Shown here: in pieces, positions 52,309 through 61,326 of the stretch
Layout of the letters: each line of letters starts with the position of its first letter
Numbering within the stretch: the stretch's first letter is position 1
Source of the DNA: Gallibacter pasteurianus_A
GTDB lineage: Bacteria > Bacillota > Clostridia > Peptostreptococcales > Anaerovoracaceae
Length of the DNA: 64,000 bases
NCBI GenBank assembly: GCA_963596005.1
Contig: CAVBJF010000001.1
Span: 62,001-126,000, forward strand
Reading direction: 5' to 3'
Notes under the pieces: model-generated
The model's input: the letters and a program-made list of their open reading frames with translations, nothing else
What the model was told of the DNA's origin: nothing
The model's database searches: none
Translations under genes and position numbers: made by a program

Positions 52309-52985
52309 TTAGTTTGTTCATCCCTTATTATTTTACCGTCATCAAGTGATATTATCCTATCGGCCTGAAGGGCTATCTCCTCGTCATGAGTTATAATTAC
52401 TGTTGTCTGCTTGTATTTTTTGTTCGATCTTTTAAATAACTCTATTATGTTTTGTGAATTTCTGCTGTCAAGATTGCCTGTTGGTTCATCTGCAAGCAAT
52501 ATCGCAGGAGCATTTATAAGGGCTCTGCCTATCGACACTCGCTGTTGTTGCCCGCCGGAGAGTTCGGTCGGAAGCTGTTTTTCCTTCCCCGAAAGTCTAA
52601 GCATATCAAGCATCTCCGTAACTCTCGTTGGATTTAAATTTTTGCCGTCAAGCACGGCAGGGAGCATTATATTTTCCTCTACATTTAAAATAGAAAGCAA
52701 ATTGTAGAACTGATAAACTATCCCTATTTGCCTTCTCCTAAAGATTGCTCTTTCATCCGGTTTTAATTTGTATATATCCGTGCCATTTATAAATACTTTT
52801 CCACTTGTTGGGGTTTCAACTCCCCCAAGCAAATGAAGCAGTGTCGATTTGCCGGAACCTGACGGTCCCATAATCGCAACAAAATCACCCTGCTTTACCG
52901 TGAAACTGACATCTTTTAGTGCTTCTGTCTTATTTTCTCCTGCACCATATGTTTTACTGAGATTCTCCGCTCTGAGGATTTCCAT
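52305..52985 (-). CDS. ABC transporter ATP-binding protein (MacB/Bce type)
   Basis: 226 aa. Walker A GPSGSGKSTLLHLLGG, the LSGGQQQRVSIGRALI signature, Walker B ILLADEPTGNLDSR and ITHDEEIA. The type with RRRQIGIVYQFYNLL is that of MacB/LolD/BceA. CAAAGGAG precedes the ATG, which lies 32 bases inside the kinase gene end. Works with the double-FtsX permease. Confidence 0.94.
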   Translation of the reverse strand: MEILRAENLSKTYGAGENKTEALKDVSFTVKQGDFVAIMGPSGSGKSTLLHLLGGVETPTSGKVFINGTDIYKLKPDERAIFRRRQIGIVYQFYNLLSILNVEENIMLPAVLDGKNLNPTRVTEMLDMLRLSGKEKQLPTELSGGQQQRVSIGRALINAPAILLADEPTGNLDSRNSQNIIELFKRSNKKYKQTTVIITHDEEIALQADRIISLDDGKIIRDEQTK

Positions 52986-53991
52986 CTACAACTCCTTTGT
53001 AAAACTTAATAGTAAATTTTGTGCCACCGTTTTTTCTGTTTTCTGCTTTTATCGTTCCATTTTGATTTTGGATTATCATCTTCGAAAGGGCCAACCCTAT
53101 GCCAACGCTTGATTCGGCGCTATCCTTGCCTTTATAAAATCTTTCAAATATATGTGGCAGGTCTTCCTTTGAAATGCCCGGGCCGTTGTCCTCTATCGTT
53201 ATTTTTGTATAAAGAACATTTTCGCTTACTCGCACCGCTATATATCCGCCTTGCGGTGTATGTTCCATACAGTTTTTTACTATATTTGAGATTGCTTCTA
53301 TGCTCCAGTTTATATCGCCTATAAACGATTCTCCGCCCTCCGCAGTATAATCAAAAAGCTGATCCCTTATTTCGAGAGGTATCATTATGGATTCTGCCGC
53401 TTTTGCAACAAGCTCGGCAGTATCCGTCTTTTCTTTTTTCATCACAACGATACCCGCATCAAGCTTCGATATCTTTAACAGTGAAGAAATCAGCCAATCG
53501 AGCCTTCTAAGGTGTACATTTATTTCTGAAACATACTTCATGCGCTCCACATCTGTAAGGTCTTTTTTTTGCAAAAATGACATCAAAAGATTTATGGTTG
53601 TTAGCGGCGTTCGGAGCTGATGCGAAATGTCTGCGATCGAGTCTGTAAGATATATCTTCTCCTTTTGCAAAAGATATGCCCCTTCTCTTATTTTGACAGT
53701 CATCTTTTTTATCTCACTTTCGAGTACGGCAAAATCTCCCTCCTTTACATCTTCGAGCGCAACAAATGTATCACTGTGCAAAATCATATCTATCGTTTCT
53801 GCAAGCTTAGTTATCTTCAAATATCTCTTTTTATCCATATGAAGAGATATTGTTACAAATGCGAAGCATGTCACAAGCACAACTATCCCTGTCATAAGAT
53901 TTAGCTTAAAACCTACAACGCACATAACAAAGCTTACTACGATATATAGAGCTAAGAGGCTCTTTGCGTCTTTATTCCTTAAAAAATGCAA
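52954..53991 (-). CDS. sensor histidine kinase, intramembrane-sensing type
   Basis: 345 aa. Two adjacent membrane segments (about 12-50) with almost no extracellular loop, then HisKA with ADISHQLRTPLTTI (phospho-histidine) and HATPase with NIVKNCMEHT, ITIEDNGPGISKEDLPHIFERFYKG and GIGLALSKMII. Such kinases commonly detect signals through an associated ABC transporter. The start is a TTG at 53991 with an upstream AGGTGA, directly after the regulator stop codon. Confidence 0.9.
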   Translation of the reverse strand: MHFLRNKDAKSLLALYIVVSFVMCVVGFKLNLMTGIVVLVTCFAFVTISLHMDKKRYLKITKLAETIDMILHSDTFVALEDVKEGDFAVLESEIKKMTVKIREGAYLLQKEKIYLTDSIADISHQLRTPLTTINLLMSFLQKKDLTDVERMKYVSEINVHLRRLDWLISSLLKISKLDAGIVVMKKEKTDTAELVAKAAESIMIPLEIRDQLFDYTAEGGESFIGDINWSIEAISNIVKNCMEHTPQGGYIAVRVSENVLYTKITIEDNGPGISKEDLPHIFERFYKGKDSAESSVGIGLALSKMIIQNQNGTIKAENRKNGGTKFTIKFYKGVVDGNPQSGESQ

Positions 53992-54681
53992 TCAGTCACC
54001 TACTTTATATCCTAATCCTCTGATGGTTTTAATGATTGTTGGGTTTTGCGGATCGTCCTCTATCTTCTCTCTAAGCCTTTTTATATATACTGTCAAAGTG
54101 TTATCGTTTACAAATTCGCCGGCAATATCCCAAATTTCTTCAAGCAATTTATTTCTGGAAAGCACAATGCCCTTGTTGTTTAAAAAGACCAAAAGCAATC
54201 TGTATTCCAAGACCGAAAGGAATATCTCTTCGTTTCCCTTGTGCACAGTTCCCTTTAAAGAATCAACCTTCAAATCGCCGATTTCTATAACCGATTTTGT
54301 TTTGTCATTTCTTCGTAAAATGTTTTTTATTCTCGAGACGAGCTCTCTTGGGCGGAAAGGCTTTGTAATGTAATCATCCGCACCCATATCAAGGCCTGTG
54401 ACAGCGCTTGCCTCATCGTCGTAAGCTGTTATGAATATTATCGGCACATCCTTGTTTCTGTTTCCCGGCGTGTCTGCCTTTGCCGCCGAACAAATCGCAT
54501 ATCCGCTGCCGTCAGGCAAAGAAATATCTAAAAGTATCAAATCAAAACGCTCTTCATCTAAGATATCTAATGCACTCGACTGTTTCATCGTAGTTACAAC
54601 TTCGAAGCCCTCTCCTTGTAGTAATTCTTTTAGATTTTGTATGATGTTTGCATCATCTTCAACTAATAAAATTTTACTCAT
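53992..54681 (-). CDS. OmpR-family response regulator
   Basis: 229 aa from the ATG at 54681, which has GGAAGG upstream (another in-frame ATG at 54696 adds five residues). Receiver domain with LVEDD, the phospho-acceptor region LILLDISLPDGSGY, and ITKPFRPREL; the C-terminal winged helix ends in TIIKTIRGLGYKV. It is the first gene of the regulator-kinase-ATPase-permease unit and probably controls that unit. Confidence 0.95.
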   Translation of the reverse strand: MSKILLVEDDANIIQNLKELLQGEGFEVVTTMKQSSALDILDEERFDLILLDISLPDGSGYAICSAAKADTPGNRNKDVPIIFITAYDDEASAVTGLDMGADDYITKPFRPRELVSRIKNILRRNDKTKSVIEIGDLKVDSLKGTVHKGNEEIFLSVLEYRLLLVFLNNKGIVLSRNKLLEEIWDIAGEFVNDNTLTVYIKRLREKIEDDPQNPTIIKTIRGLGYKVGD

Positions 54682-54746
54682 TTTGTTACCTTCCATTTAT
54701 ATTTCTTTCTTATTCTCGGTTTTTTCATCGCTTCCTTTAATACTTC

Positions 54747-54775
54747 ATTATACCAACGGCAAATTGACTTTTCAA
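54747..54775 (-). promoter_or_regulatory. predicted promoter of the two-component/ABC operon
   Basis: On the minus strand TTGAAA (54775-54770) and TATAAT (54752-54747) are 17 bases apart. Confidence 0.75.
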
Positions 54776-54792
54776 CTTTTAGCACATATAAT
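54764..54792 (+). promoter_or_regulatory. predicted promoter of the acyl-ACP thioesterase gene
   Basis: TTGACT (54764-54769) and TATAAT (54787-54792) are 17 bases apart. Its -35 abuts the -35 of the divergent promoter, so the two polymerase sites overlap. Confidence 0.75.
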
Positions 54793-54853
54793 CGTATTGC
54801 AGTCTTGTATGTGATTATAGTCATATGCGAGATGCAGATACGGAGGCAAAATC

Positions 54854-55657
54854 ATGACAAAAAAATTTAGCAAATCAGAAATAATAGATCCAAACGGCAC
54901 CGTTACAAAACAATATAAGATTCAATATAACGAGATAGGCACAACCTTTCACCTAAAGCCACAAAGAGCTGCGGAACTTTGCCAAGATACCGCAGTAATG
55001 CATAGTGACCTCGCCGGCTACTCGTTAGATTTTTTTAGAAAGAACTGCTGTGGATGGGTTTTAACATCGTGGCATCTTGTTTTTAGCTCTCTTCCTCGCG
55101 AAAATGAAGATATATCTATAACAACTTGGGCAAGGCCTTACAAAAGACTTCAAGCTGACAGAAGTTTTAAGGCTGTCGACAAGGACGGCGTCGAATATTT
55201 TCGTGCTATGAGTCGCTGGTTTTTATTTGATACAACAAAAAGAAAGCCCAAAAGACTTCCTGAGGGCTTCTTTGAAAAATATATTATCTCGCCACTACCG
55301 CTTGCTATAGAAGGTGAAGATTTTTCACAGACGAATCCTGCTCTCTTTACGCCTAAAAAAACTCGCATTTTCGAGGTAACCAGACGAGACCTTGACTCTA
55401 ATTTCCATACAAACAACATCGCATATTTTGATTGGGCTTTTGACGATATCGACGATGAGCTCTTTGTAAAATATAATATACGCGACCTTTATGCTACATA
55501 TGTCAAAGAAACTACAAAGTGTGACAAAATAAAAAGCCGATACCTCTCTCGCGCCATCGATGGTAAAACAATCGAGGTTACCAGCATTTTTTCTGATCCG
55601 GACGATGATGAGGCGATATTTGCTCGCATTTCCTCCGTCTGGGTTTTAAAAAAATAA
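54854..55657 (+). CDS. acyl-ACP thioesterase (FatA/FatB-like)
   Basis: 267 aa, a double hotdog fold. QYKIQYNEIGTTFHLKPQRAAELCQDTAVMHS at the N-terminus; SNFHTNNIAYFDWAFD (about residue 185) has the catalytic N-x-H region of this family. It releases free fatty acids from acyl-ACP. GGAGG precedes the ATG. No fatty acid synthesis genes are nearby. It converges on the DnaD-like gene with little space and no clear terminator between. Confidence 0.9.
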   Translation: MTKKFSKSEIIDPNGTVTKQYKIQYNEIGTTFHLKPQRAAELCQDTAVMHSDLAGYSLDFFRKNCCGWVLTSWHLVFSSLPRENEDISITTWARPYKRLQADRSFKAVDKDGVEYFRAMSRWFLFDTTKRKPKRLPEGFFEKYIISPLPLAIEGEDFSQTNPALFTPKKTRIFEVTRRDLDSNFHTNNIAYFDWAFDDIDDELFVKYNIRDLYATYVKETTKCDKIKSRYLSRAIDGKTIEVTSIFSDPDDDEAIFARISSVWVLKK

Positions 55658-55677
55658 ATTAAAAATAGTCATATTTG

Positions 55678-56919
55678 TTAAACTTCTTCAGGCTGCCAAT
55701 CAGCGGCCTCTTTTTCTATTTTGCTGTAGCATTTGCACTTTGTACCGTCCTCCATAATACCCGTGTCTTTACAAATAGGACATCTATAATGCGGTTTTAC
55801 ATAGTCAGTCGGAATACCGTTTTCTGTAAATATCTTCTCTATTTTTTCGGAAATTTTCGTATTTTCTGTGCGTATTCTTTGTATTTTCTTTTGTTTTTCA
55901 TCTCCGTCCGATACTAAAGCTTTTGTAAGCGCCACATAATTTTTTTTGACCTCTTCTTCCATCTCTTTTATCTGTGGAAGCTGTTCATATACCTCTTCTT
56001 TTCTTATCTGTGCTTCTCTTTCGGCTTTTTCTTTGATATATCCATAGTATGCCAACACATGGGCTCTTGTCACTTTGCCATTTATATCTTTGCCGGTTTC
56101 TTTTTTCTTTTTGTTTTCAAGAATAGCATTTATATAATTCATGCTTGGGCTTGAAATGCCTGTTGTTTTTTTACAGGCCTCAAGTATTTCCTGCATAGAG
56201 CAGCCAAACTCGTCAAGCCACTTATCCATCAGCTCTATTTCTCCCTCTGACGGCGTCCTTGCGTTAAATCCAAGAGCCTTCATTATACGGCTATGCTCAT
56301 AATGCCTCTGATCTACGCCCTCCAAATATCTTTCAACTTCAAAAGCTGTTTTAAACCCCCTGTTTGTCCAATCCTCGACAATCTTCGCAACATAATTTAC
56401 ACGCTCTTTGTTTCTTTGTTTACAATACTTATATGCACAGATGATGACCTGATGCGTTGCACCCATCATATCGATCCAATCTAAAATTTTAGATGTCTCA
56501 CTGCCGTTTAATGGCCTTGCAAGGAGCTTTTCAATTTCTGCAAACATATGGCTTGTTGCTTTGTCATCAAGCACATGTAGCCTTGCTTCCGATTGGTCTA
56601 TTCCCTTTAGCTCAGCATTGTTTTTCTTTATGCCATATAGGTTTTCTTTTAGCCTGCAAAAAACAACCTCGCCCCGCTCTCTTTTTATCGCACCTAATTC
56701 ATGCCAATACTTCCATGCTTTTTTAACTTCCTTTTCCGCAATATGTAAGGTCTTCGCTATCTCTTCATCATCTACATTTTTACCTAAATCCACATACATC
56801 AAAGCAATTAGATATACCTTTACAAAGTTATCCGGCGCAGAGGGCAAATATTCATTTATAAATATGTTTTCTACCTTTGTATCAAACATATACTCGTTTT
56901 GTATTCTTGCTCGTTTCAT
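55678..56919 (-). CDS. DnaD-domain replication protein with C-terminal cysteine cluster
   Basis: 413 aa. N-terminal winged-helix-like part (about 1-100), DnaD/DnaB2-type helical domains (LLARPLNGSETSKILDWIDMMGATHQVIICAYKYC; TPSEGEIELMDKWLDEFGCSMQEILEAC), a charged coiled segment, and at the end YRCPICKDTGIMEDGTKCKCY (CxxC...CxC), like the zinc module at the front of DnaI-type helicase loaders. Located directly after dnaB. No ATPase loader gene follows. The ribosome site is weak. Confidence 0.85.
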   Translation of the reverse strand: MKRARIQNEYMFDTKVENIFINEYLPSAPDNFVKVYLIALMYVDLGKNVDDEEIAKTLHIAEKEVKKAWKYWHELGAIKRERGEVVFCRLKENLYGIKKNNAELKGIDQSEARLHVLDDKATSHMFAEIEKLLARPLNGSETSKILDWIDMMGATHQVIICAYKYCKQRNKERVNYVAKIVEDWTNRGFKTAFEVERYLEGVDQRHYEHSRIMKALGFNARTPSEGEIELMDKWLDEFGCSMQEILEACKKTTGISSPSMNYINAILENKKKKETGKDINGKVTRAHVLAYYGYIKEKAEREAQIRKEEVYEQLPQIKEMEEEVKKNYVALTKALVSDGDEKQKKIQRIRTENTKISEKIEKIFTENGIPTDYVKPHYRCPICKDTGIMEDGTKCKCYSKIEKEAADWQPEEV

Positions 56920-56940
56920 ATATGTCTTTTTTTCCCTTTT

Positions 56941-58254
56941 TTATTTTTGCAGATTTGCAAATCTCGTATATTTATTTTGCCATGCAACTTCTACTGTCCC
57001 GATCGGACCATTTCTATGCTTTGCGATCTTTACTTCGCAAATGCCCAGTTTTTCGGTCTCTTCGTTATATACCTCATCTCTATATAAAAACATTACAACA
57101 TCAGCATCCTGCTCTATCGCACCGGATTCTCTTAAGTCTGCCAAGATAGGTCTGTGATTTTCTCTGTTTTCCGGTGCCCTTGAAAGCTGTGATAGAACTA
57201 TTACCGGACAATCTACCTCTCTTGCCAGCAATTTTATTCCTCTTGAAATACTTGTGATTTCCTGTTGTCTGTTCTCAGTCCGTCTTTCGCCCTCCATTAA
57301 CTGTAAGTAATCGATGATTATAAGATCAAGCCCTTGCTCTGCCTTCATCCTGCGGCACTTATTTTTCATCTCCATCAGCTTCACCCCGGGAGTATCATCA
57401 ATAACAATGTGCATCTTGCCAAGTGCATCGAGAGCCTGAGCCATGTTGTCCCAATCCTCTTTGTCTACATCACCTGTGCTCATTTTTTGTGCTTCCACTC
57501 TTGACTCCATAGATAAAAGTCTCTGTCCGAGCTGCTCCTTTGACATTTCAAGGCTAAATATAAGCACATTTGCATTGCTCTTTTTTGCCGCATTTAATGC
57601 AATATTTAAAGCAAATGCAGTTTTTCCCATAGAAGGTCTTGCAGCCAAAACTATCATGTCTGACTTCTGAAATCCGCTTAGCTTCCTATCAACATCTGTT
57701 AACCCGCTTGGCACTCCTGTTACACTACCTTTTGTTTGAGAGCGTTGCTGTATCTGCTGGAAATTTTGTATTATTATTTTTGATATCTCTGTAAGTTCTC
57801 CGTGTTGCTTACCTCTTGCGATATCAAAAATGCCTTTTTCTGCAAATTCGAGAATATCAAGAGTCACCTCACTGCCTTCATAGCTTTTCGATGAAACCTT
57901 ATCTGCAACTTGTATGAGTTTTCGCAATATCGCCTTTTCTGCCACTATCTTCGCATACTCTCTTACATTTGAAACAGTCGGCACTTCAGAAGAAAGCTGC
58001 GCCACATACGCTCGCCCACCGACAGCCTCAAGTGTCTTTCTCTTAACAAGTTCCTCTATTACCGTAATAGCATCAATCGGCGCATTGTCCTTTTGCAGGA
58101 TCATCATCGCTTCGAAAATTTCTTTATTTGCTTTGCTATAAAAGTCCTCTGCTGTTATTTCATCCATTACATCAAACAAGACTTCCTTGCTCAGCATCAT
58201 AGCTCCAAGAACTGATTTTTCTGCATCTAAATTGTGAGGAGGGATTCTTTCCAT
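56941..58254 (-). CDS. dnaB: replicative DNA helicase DnaB
   Basis: 437 aa, usual size. N-terminal domain from NLDAEKSVLGAMMLS, then RecA-like ATPase: AARPSMGKTAFALNIA (Walker A), IFSLEMSKEQL, LIIIDYLQLMEG (Walker B), and SGAIEQDADVVMFLYR. No intein is present. It is the hexameric helicase of the replication fork and follows rplI as in many Firmicutes. Confidence 0.97.
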   Translation of the reverse strand: MERIPPHNLDAEKSVLGAMMLSKEVLFDVMDEITAEDFYSKANKEIFEAMMILQKDNAPIDAITVIEELVKRKTLEAVGGRAYVAQLSSEVPTVSNVREYAKIVAEKAILRKLIQVADKVSSKSYEGSEVTLDILEFAEKGIFDIARGKQHGELTEISKIIIQNFQQIQQRSQTKGSVTGVPSGLTDVDRKLSGFQKSDMIVLAARPSMGKTAFALNIALNAAKKSNANVLIFSLEMSKEQLGQRLLSMESRVEAQKMSTGDVDKEDWDNMAQALDALGKMHIVIDDTPGVKLMEMKNKCRRMKAEQGLDLIIIDYLQLMEGERRTENRQQEITSISRGIKLLAREVDCPVIVLSQLSRAPENRENHRPILADLRESGAIEQDADVVMFLYRDEVYNEETEKLGICEVKIAKHRNGPIGTVEVAWQNKYTRFANLQK

Positions 58255-58277
58255 TTTTCTTTCCTATCCTTTTCGTA

Positions 58278-58724
58278 CTATTTTACAACAACTTCTACCT
58301 TTAAGGTCGCTGTCACTTCCGGATGTAGCTTAACCTTTAGCTCTGTTGTGCCTGCCTGTTTTATAGGTGCATCGAGTAAAATCTTCTTTTTGTCAAGCTC
58401 TATGTCAAATTGCTCTTTGCACTCCTTTGCAATCTCCGCAGAAGTAATCGAACCAAAAAGCTTGCCATTTTCTCCTGCCTTTGTCTCTACCCTTACTGTT
58501 GCTTTTCTTATCTTTTCGGAAAGCTTTTCGGCGTCTTCCTTGCGCTCAGCTTCTTCCTGTGCTGCAATAGCTTTTTGATGTTCTAAGTTTTTGAGATTTC
58601 CTGCTGTCGCTTCTTTTGCAAGTCCTTTTGGAAAAAGCATATTTCTTGCATATCCATCATTTACTTTAACAACTTCTCCTTTTTTACCTTTACCCTTAAC
58701 ATCTGCTAATAATATTACTTTCAT
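58278..58724 (-). CDS. rplI: 50S ribosomal protein L9
   Basis: 148 aa, MKVILLADVKGKGKKGEVVKVNDGYARNMLFPKGLA at the N-terminus as in all L9; long connecting helix; C-terminal domain LFGSITSAEIAKE. AGGAGATG precedes the ATG; the start overlaps the gdpP stop by four bases. Confidence 0.97.
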   Translation of the reverse strand: MKVILLADVKGKGKKGEVVKVNDGYARNMLFPKGLAKEATAGNLKNLEHQKAIAAQEEAERKEDAEKLSEKIRKATVRVETKAGENGKLFGSITSAEIAKECKEQFDIELDKKKILLDAPIKQAGTTELKVKLHPEVTATLKVEVVVK

Positions 58725-60478
58725 TTCGCATCTCCTATAATTTTTTTGATTTTATCTATAACCTCATCAGGCGCCATCTCCGTCTGTGCACCTGCTGTAT
58801 TGAGGTGTCCGCCTCCGTTGAACTTTTCCATAATAACCTGTACATTCACTTCGCCTACAGATCTTGCGCTTATAACCGTTTTGCCCTTGTCATCTATTCC
58901 TACCGCAAACGACATTTTTATGCCTCTTATCATAAGGAGCTCATCTGCCGTTTGCGAACAAATCATCTGCGCATCCTGGTCCTTGCCCTCACATATTGCA
59001 AATGCCGCATCGCCTGTAAACTCTGCGCTATTGATCGCCGCCGCCTTGCTCATAAAGATTTTTTTCTCTACCTGAAACAACCTTTTTACATTGTAGAGGT
59101 CTGCACCCGTACGCCTCAGCCAAGCCGCCGCCTCAAAGGTTCGCACTCCTGCCTTGACCGAAAAATGATTTGTATCTACAAATATTCCTGCCAAAAGACC
59201 TTCAGCTTCAAGTTTTTTAACTTGTCTTCTTTCAATCATATATTGCAATATCTCTGTTACCAGTTCTGATGTCGATGAGGCATACGGTTCTAAATAAATA
59301 AGTGCCGGATTTTCAAACCCCTCTTCACTTTTTCTATGGTGATCTATAACCACAACCTTTGGCTTTTTATCAAGAATTTTTGGGCACTCTATCATGCTTG
59401 GCTTATGCGTGTCCACTATGATGACAAGCGAGTTTTTATCCACCAACTCGAGCGCTTTCTTATTGTTTATTATATTATATTCCTCTGATTTTTTCGCCTC
59501 ATCGTATAAAAGGTCTAAAGCCTCGCCAAAGTCATTGACAACTATATATGTTTCCTTATTTAAAGGCTGTGCCAATCTGCTTATGCCCATCGCCGAACCA
59601 AAAGCATCCATGTCCGGATTTTTATGCCCCATAATAAATACTTTCGACGCTCTCTCAATAAGCTTTTTGAGACCGTATCCTATAACTCTCGACTTGCCTT
59701 TATTGGCTTTTTCTACAGTCTGTGCCTTGCCACCAAAATAATATATATCTTCTACATCTCTGACTACTGCCTGATCTCCGCCTCTGCCCTTTGCAAGATC
59801 AAGAGCCTGCTGTGCAAGCTCAGTATTTTCCTCCGGGGATTTACCCTGCATACCTATACCTATGGAAAGGGTAATCGGAAATTCGACGGTGCTTTCTATT
59901 TCCCTTATCTCGTCTAAGATAGGGAATTTTGCATCCATCTGTTGTCTACAATTTTCGGCATTAAATACAAGATTATAACAAAACGAATTTTGCCTTATTA
60001 CGGCAGCTTGCATTCCTGCCGCCCACCGGCGTATGATGGCATCTATTTTCGTTACCATTGACATCTGTTTTTCTGCCGCAGTACCTGAATTTAGCTCATC
60101 GTAGTTGTCTATATTGACTATACCAAGGCACATTTTTTCGTTTTCGTATTTCTTTTCTGCCACATTTAGTTCTGTAACATCTACAAAAAAAACATATAGT
60201 AGCGAATTGTTTTTTTCATCTTTCCCCGCTTTGAGAAGCATCTCGAAATTTTTATTATTCCGCTCAAGCTGTAGTTTCTCTCCCGTCTTTGCCACTTCAA
60301 GCATCATCTCATATTTTACGCCTGTCAAGACGAAAATATCAGCACCTTCTATTCCCTCGTACGAAAAAACCTCGCTCATACGACTATTTGTCGCAAGAAC
60401 CTTGCCCTCGCCAGAGACAACGCACATCGGCAAAGGAATGTTTTGCTCAAAGCATTTGTTTTCTTTTCCTTGTTCCAT
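58721..60478 (-). CDS. gdpP: GdpP-type cyclic-di-AMP phosphodiesterase lacking membrane segments
   Basis: 585 aa. Order: a PAS-like region (about 15-110), a degenerate GGDEF domain (about 115-245, without GGDEF), and a DHH/DHHA1 phosphodiesterase with VFIMGHKNPDMDAFGSAMG, VIVDTH, VIDHHRKS and a C-terminal FNGGGHLNTAGAQ. It degrades cyclic di-AMP to pApA. Classical GdpP has two N-terminal membrane helices; none is visible here, the protein begins with polar residues, so it should be cytosolic. The ATG has a GGAGCGGGG site. YybS, a membrane protein, precedes it by three bases. Confidence 0.92.
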   Translation of the reverse strand: MEQGKENKCFEQNIPLPMCVVSGEGKVLATNSRMSEVFSYEGIEGADIFVLTGVKYEMMLEVAKTGEKLQLERNNKNFEMLLKAGKDEKNNSLLYVFFVDVTELNVAEKKYENEKMCLGIVNIDNYDELNSGTAAEKQMSMVTKIDAIIRRWAAGMQAAVIRQNSFCYNLVFNAENCRQQMDAKFPILDEIREIESTVEFPITLSIGIGMQGKSPEENTELAQQALDLAKGRGGDQAVVRDVEDIYYFGGKAQTVEKANKGKSRVIGYGLKKLIERASKVFIMGHKNPDMDAFGSAMGISRLAQPLNKETYIVVNDFGEALDLLYDEAKKSEEYNIINNKKALELVDKNSLVIIVDTHKPSMIECPKILDKKPKVVVIDHHRKSEEGFENPALIYLEPYASSTSELVTEILQYMIERRQVKKLEAEGLLAGIFVDTNHFSVKAGVRTFEAAAWLRRTGADLYNVKRLFQVEKKIFMSKAAAINSAEFTGDAAFAICEGKDQDAQMICSQTADELLMIRGIKMSFAVGIDDKGKTVISARSVGEVNVQVIMEKFNGGGHLNTAGAQTEMAPDEVIDKIKKIIGDAK

Positions 60479-60481
60479 CTA

Positions 60482-61219
60482 TTACTTCCCCGCTCCTTTG
60501 GTTATCCTGAACCTAATATTTATAAGCAGATCTATCACGCCAAGCATAAATAGTGCCGTATGGCCGATAGGGATTATCCATAAAGCCACACATATCAGGA
60601 AAGGCACTATTCGTGGCGTTCTTCTTTCCTTAAAGAATAAGAATATAACGCCAATACCTTGCAAAGCTATAATCGCCTGTACAAGGATATTGATGTTTAC
60701 TATTACAACACCTGCGCCGGTAAGGCCGAGAGCCTTTAAGAGGTATCCTCCAAGATAAATCAAAAACCAGCCCATCACATCATTTGGTTTAAGAGCAAAA
60801 TTTCTCATGTATGCAAATGGTTTTGTGCCCTCTCTAAAACGCATGCGCACGATAAAGTTGTACTCTATATACGAAATTATCGCAGTCAATATTATGATCA
60901 TACTTGGCACTAATGATTGTGCCGCTTTGCACATAGCTGTTAGCTCTTTTGTAGCTTCTTCTTTGTCCATACCAAGAGCATCTAAAACCGTCTGATTATT
61001 TGCGAGTGTTTTGACACTGTCTTTGTAAAGGTTTGTTACATAATCACCTAAGCTTTCTCCCGAAAGGTATCCTGCCAAAAACACACAAACTACGCCTGCG
61101 CAAGCAAAAATTGCACCAAGGCCTATTATGTAATACGGATCCAATTTCTTTTTTACAAGCCCGCTCATCATAATCGGCGGAAGTACTATTATCATTAAAA
61201 ATATTATCTCAAAATACAT
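60482..61219 (-). CDS. YybS-family (DUF2232) membrane protein
   Basis: 245 aa with about six to seven membrane segments (IIFLMIIVLPPIMMSGLVKK at the start; GWFLIYLGGYLLKALGL and GIGVIFLFFKERRTPR later), the YybS/DUF2232 layout. Function unknown; it is the conserved upstream neighbour of gdpP-rplI in Firmicutes. GAGGAG precedes the ATG. Confidence 0.85.
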   Translation of the reverse strand: MYFEIIFLMIIVLPPIMMSGLVKKKLDPYYIIGLGAIFACAGVVCVFLAGYLSGESLGDYVTNLYKDSVKTLANNQTVLDALGMDKEEATKELTAMCKAAQSLVPSMIIILTAIISYIEYNFIVRMRFREGTKPFAYMRNFALKPNDVMGWFLIYLGGYLLKALGLTGAGVVIVNINILVQAIIALQGIGVIFLFFKERRTPRIVPFLICVALWIIPIGHTALFMLGVIDLLINIRFRITKGAGK

Positions 61220-61247
61220 AGCTTCTCCTCTTTGATAGTGTCCTGTA

Positions 61248-61256
61248 ATTATATCA
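61248..61256 (-). promoter_or_regulatory. predicted promoter of yybS-gdpP-rplI-dnaB
   Basis: The minus strand has extended -10 TGATATAAT (61256-61248) about 30 bases before the ATG; the -35 region is weak. Confidence 0.45.
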
Positions 61257-61258
61257 CA

Positions 61259-61295
61259 AAATCCCGAACTTTTAAAAGTTTCGGGATTTGTTTTT
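61259..61295 (-). terminator. terminator after rpsR
   Basis: AAATCCCGAA (61259-61268) pairs with TTCGGGATTT (61280-61289); the loop is itself self-complementary. The T-run is best on the plus strand; on the minus strand only TTTT follows. Confidence 0.65.
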
Positions 61296-61326
61296 AGTCA
61301 TTTTTCCTTTTGCACTAAATAAATTA

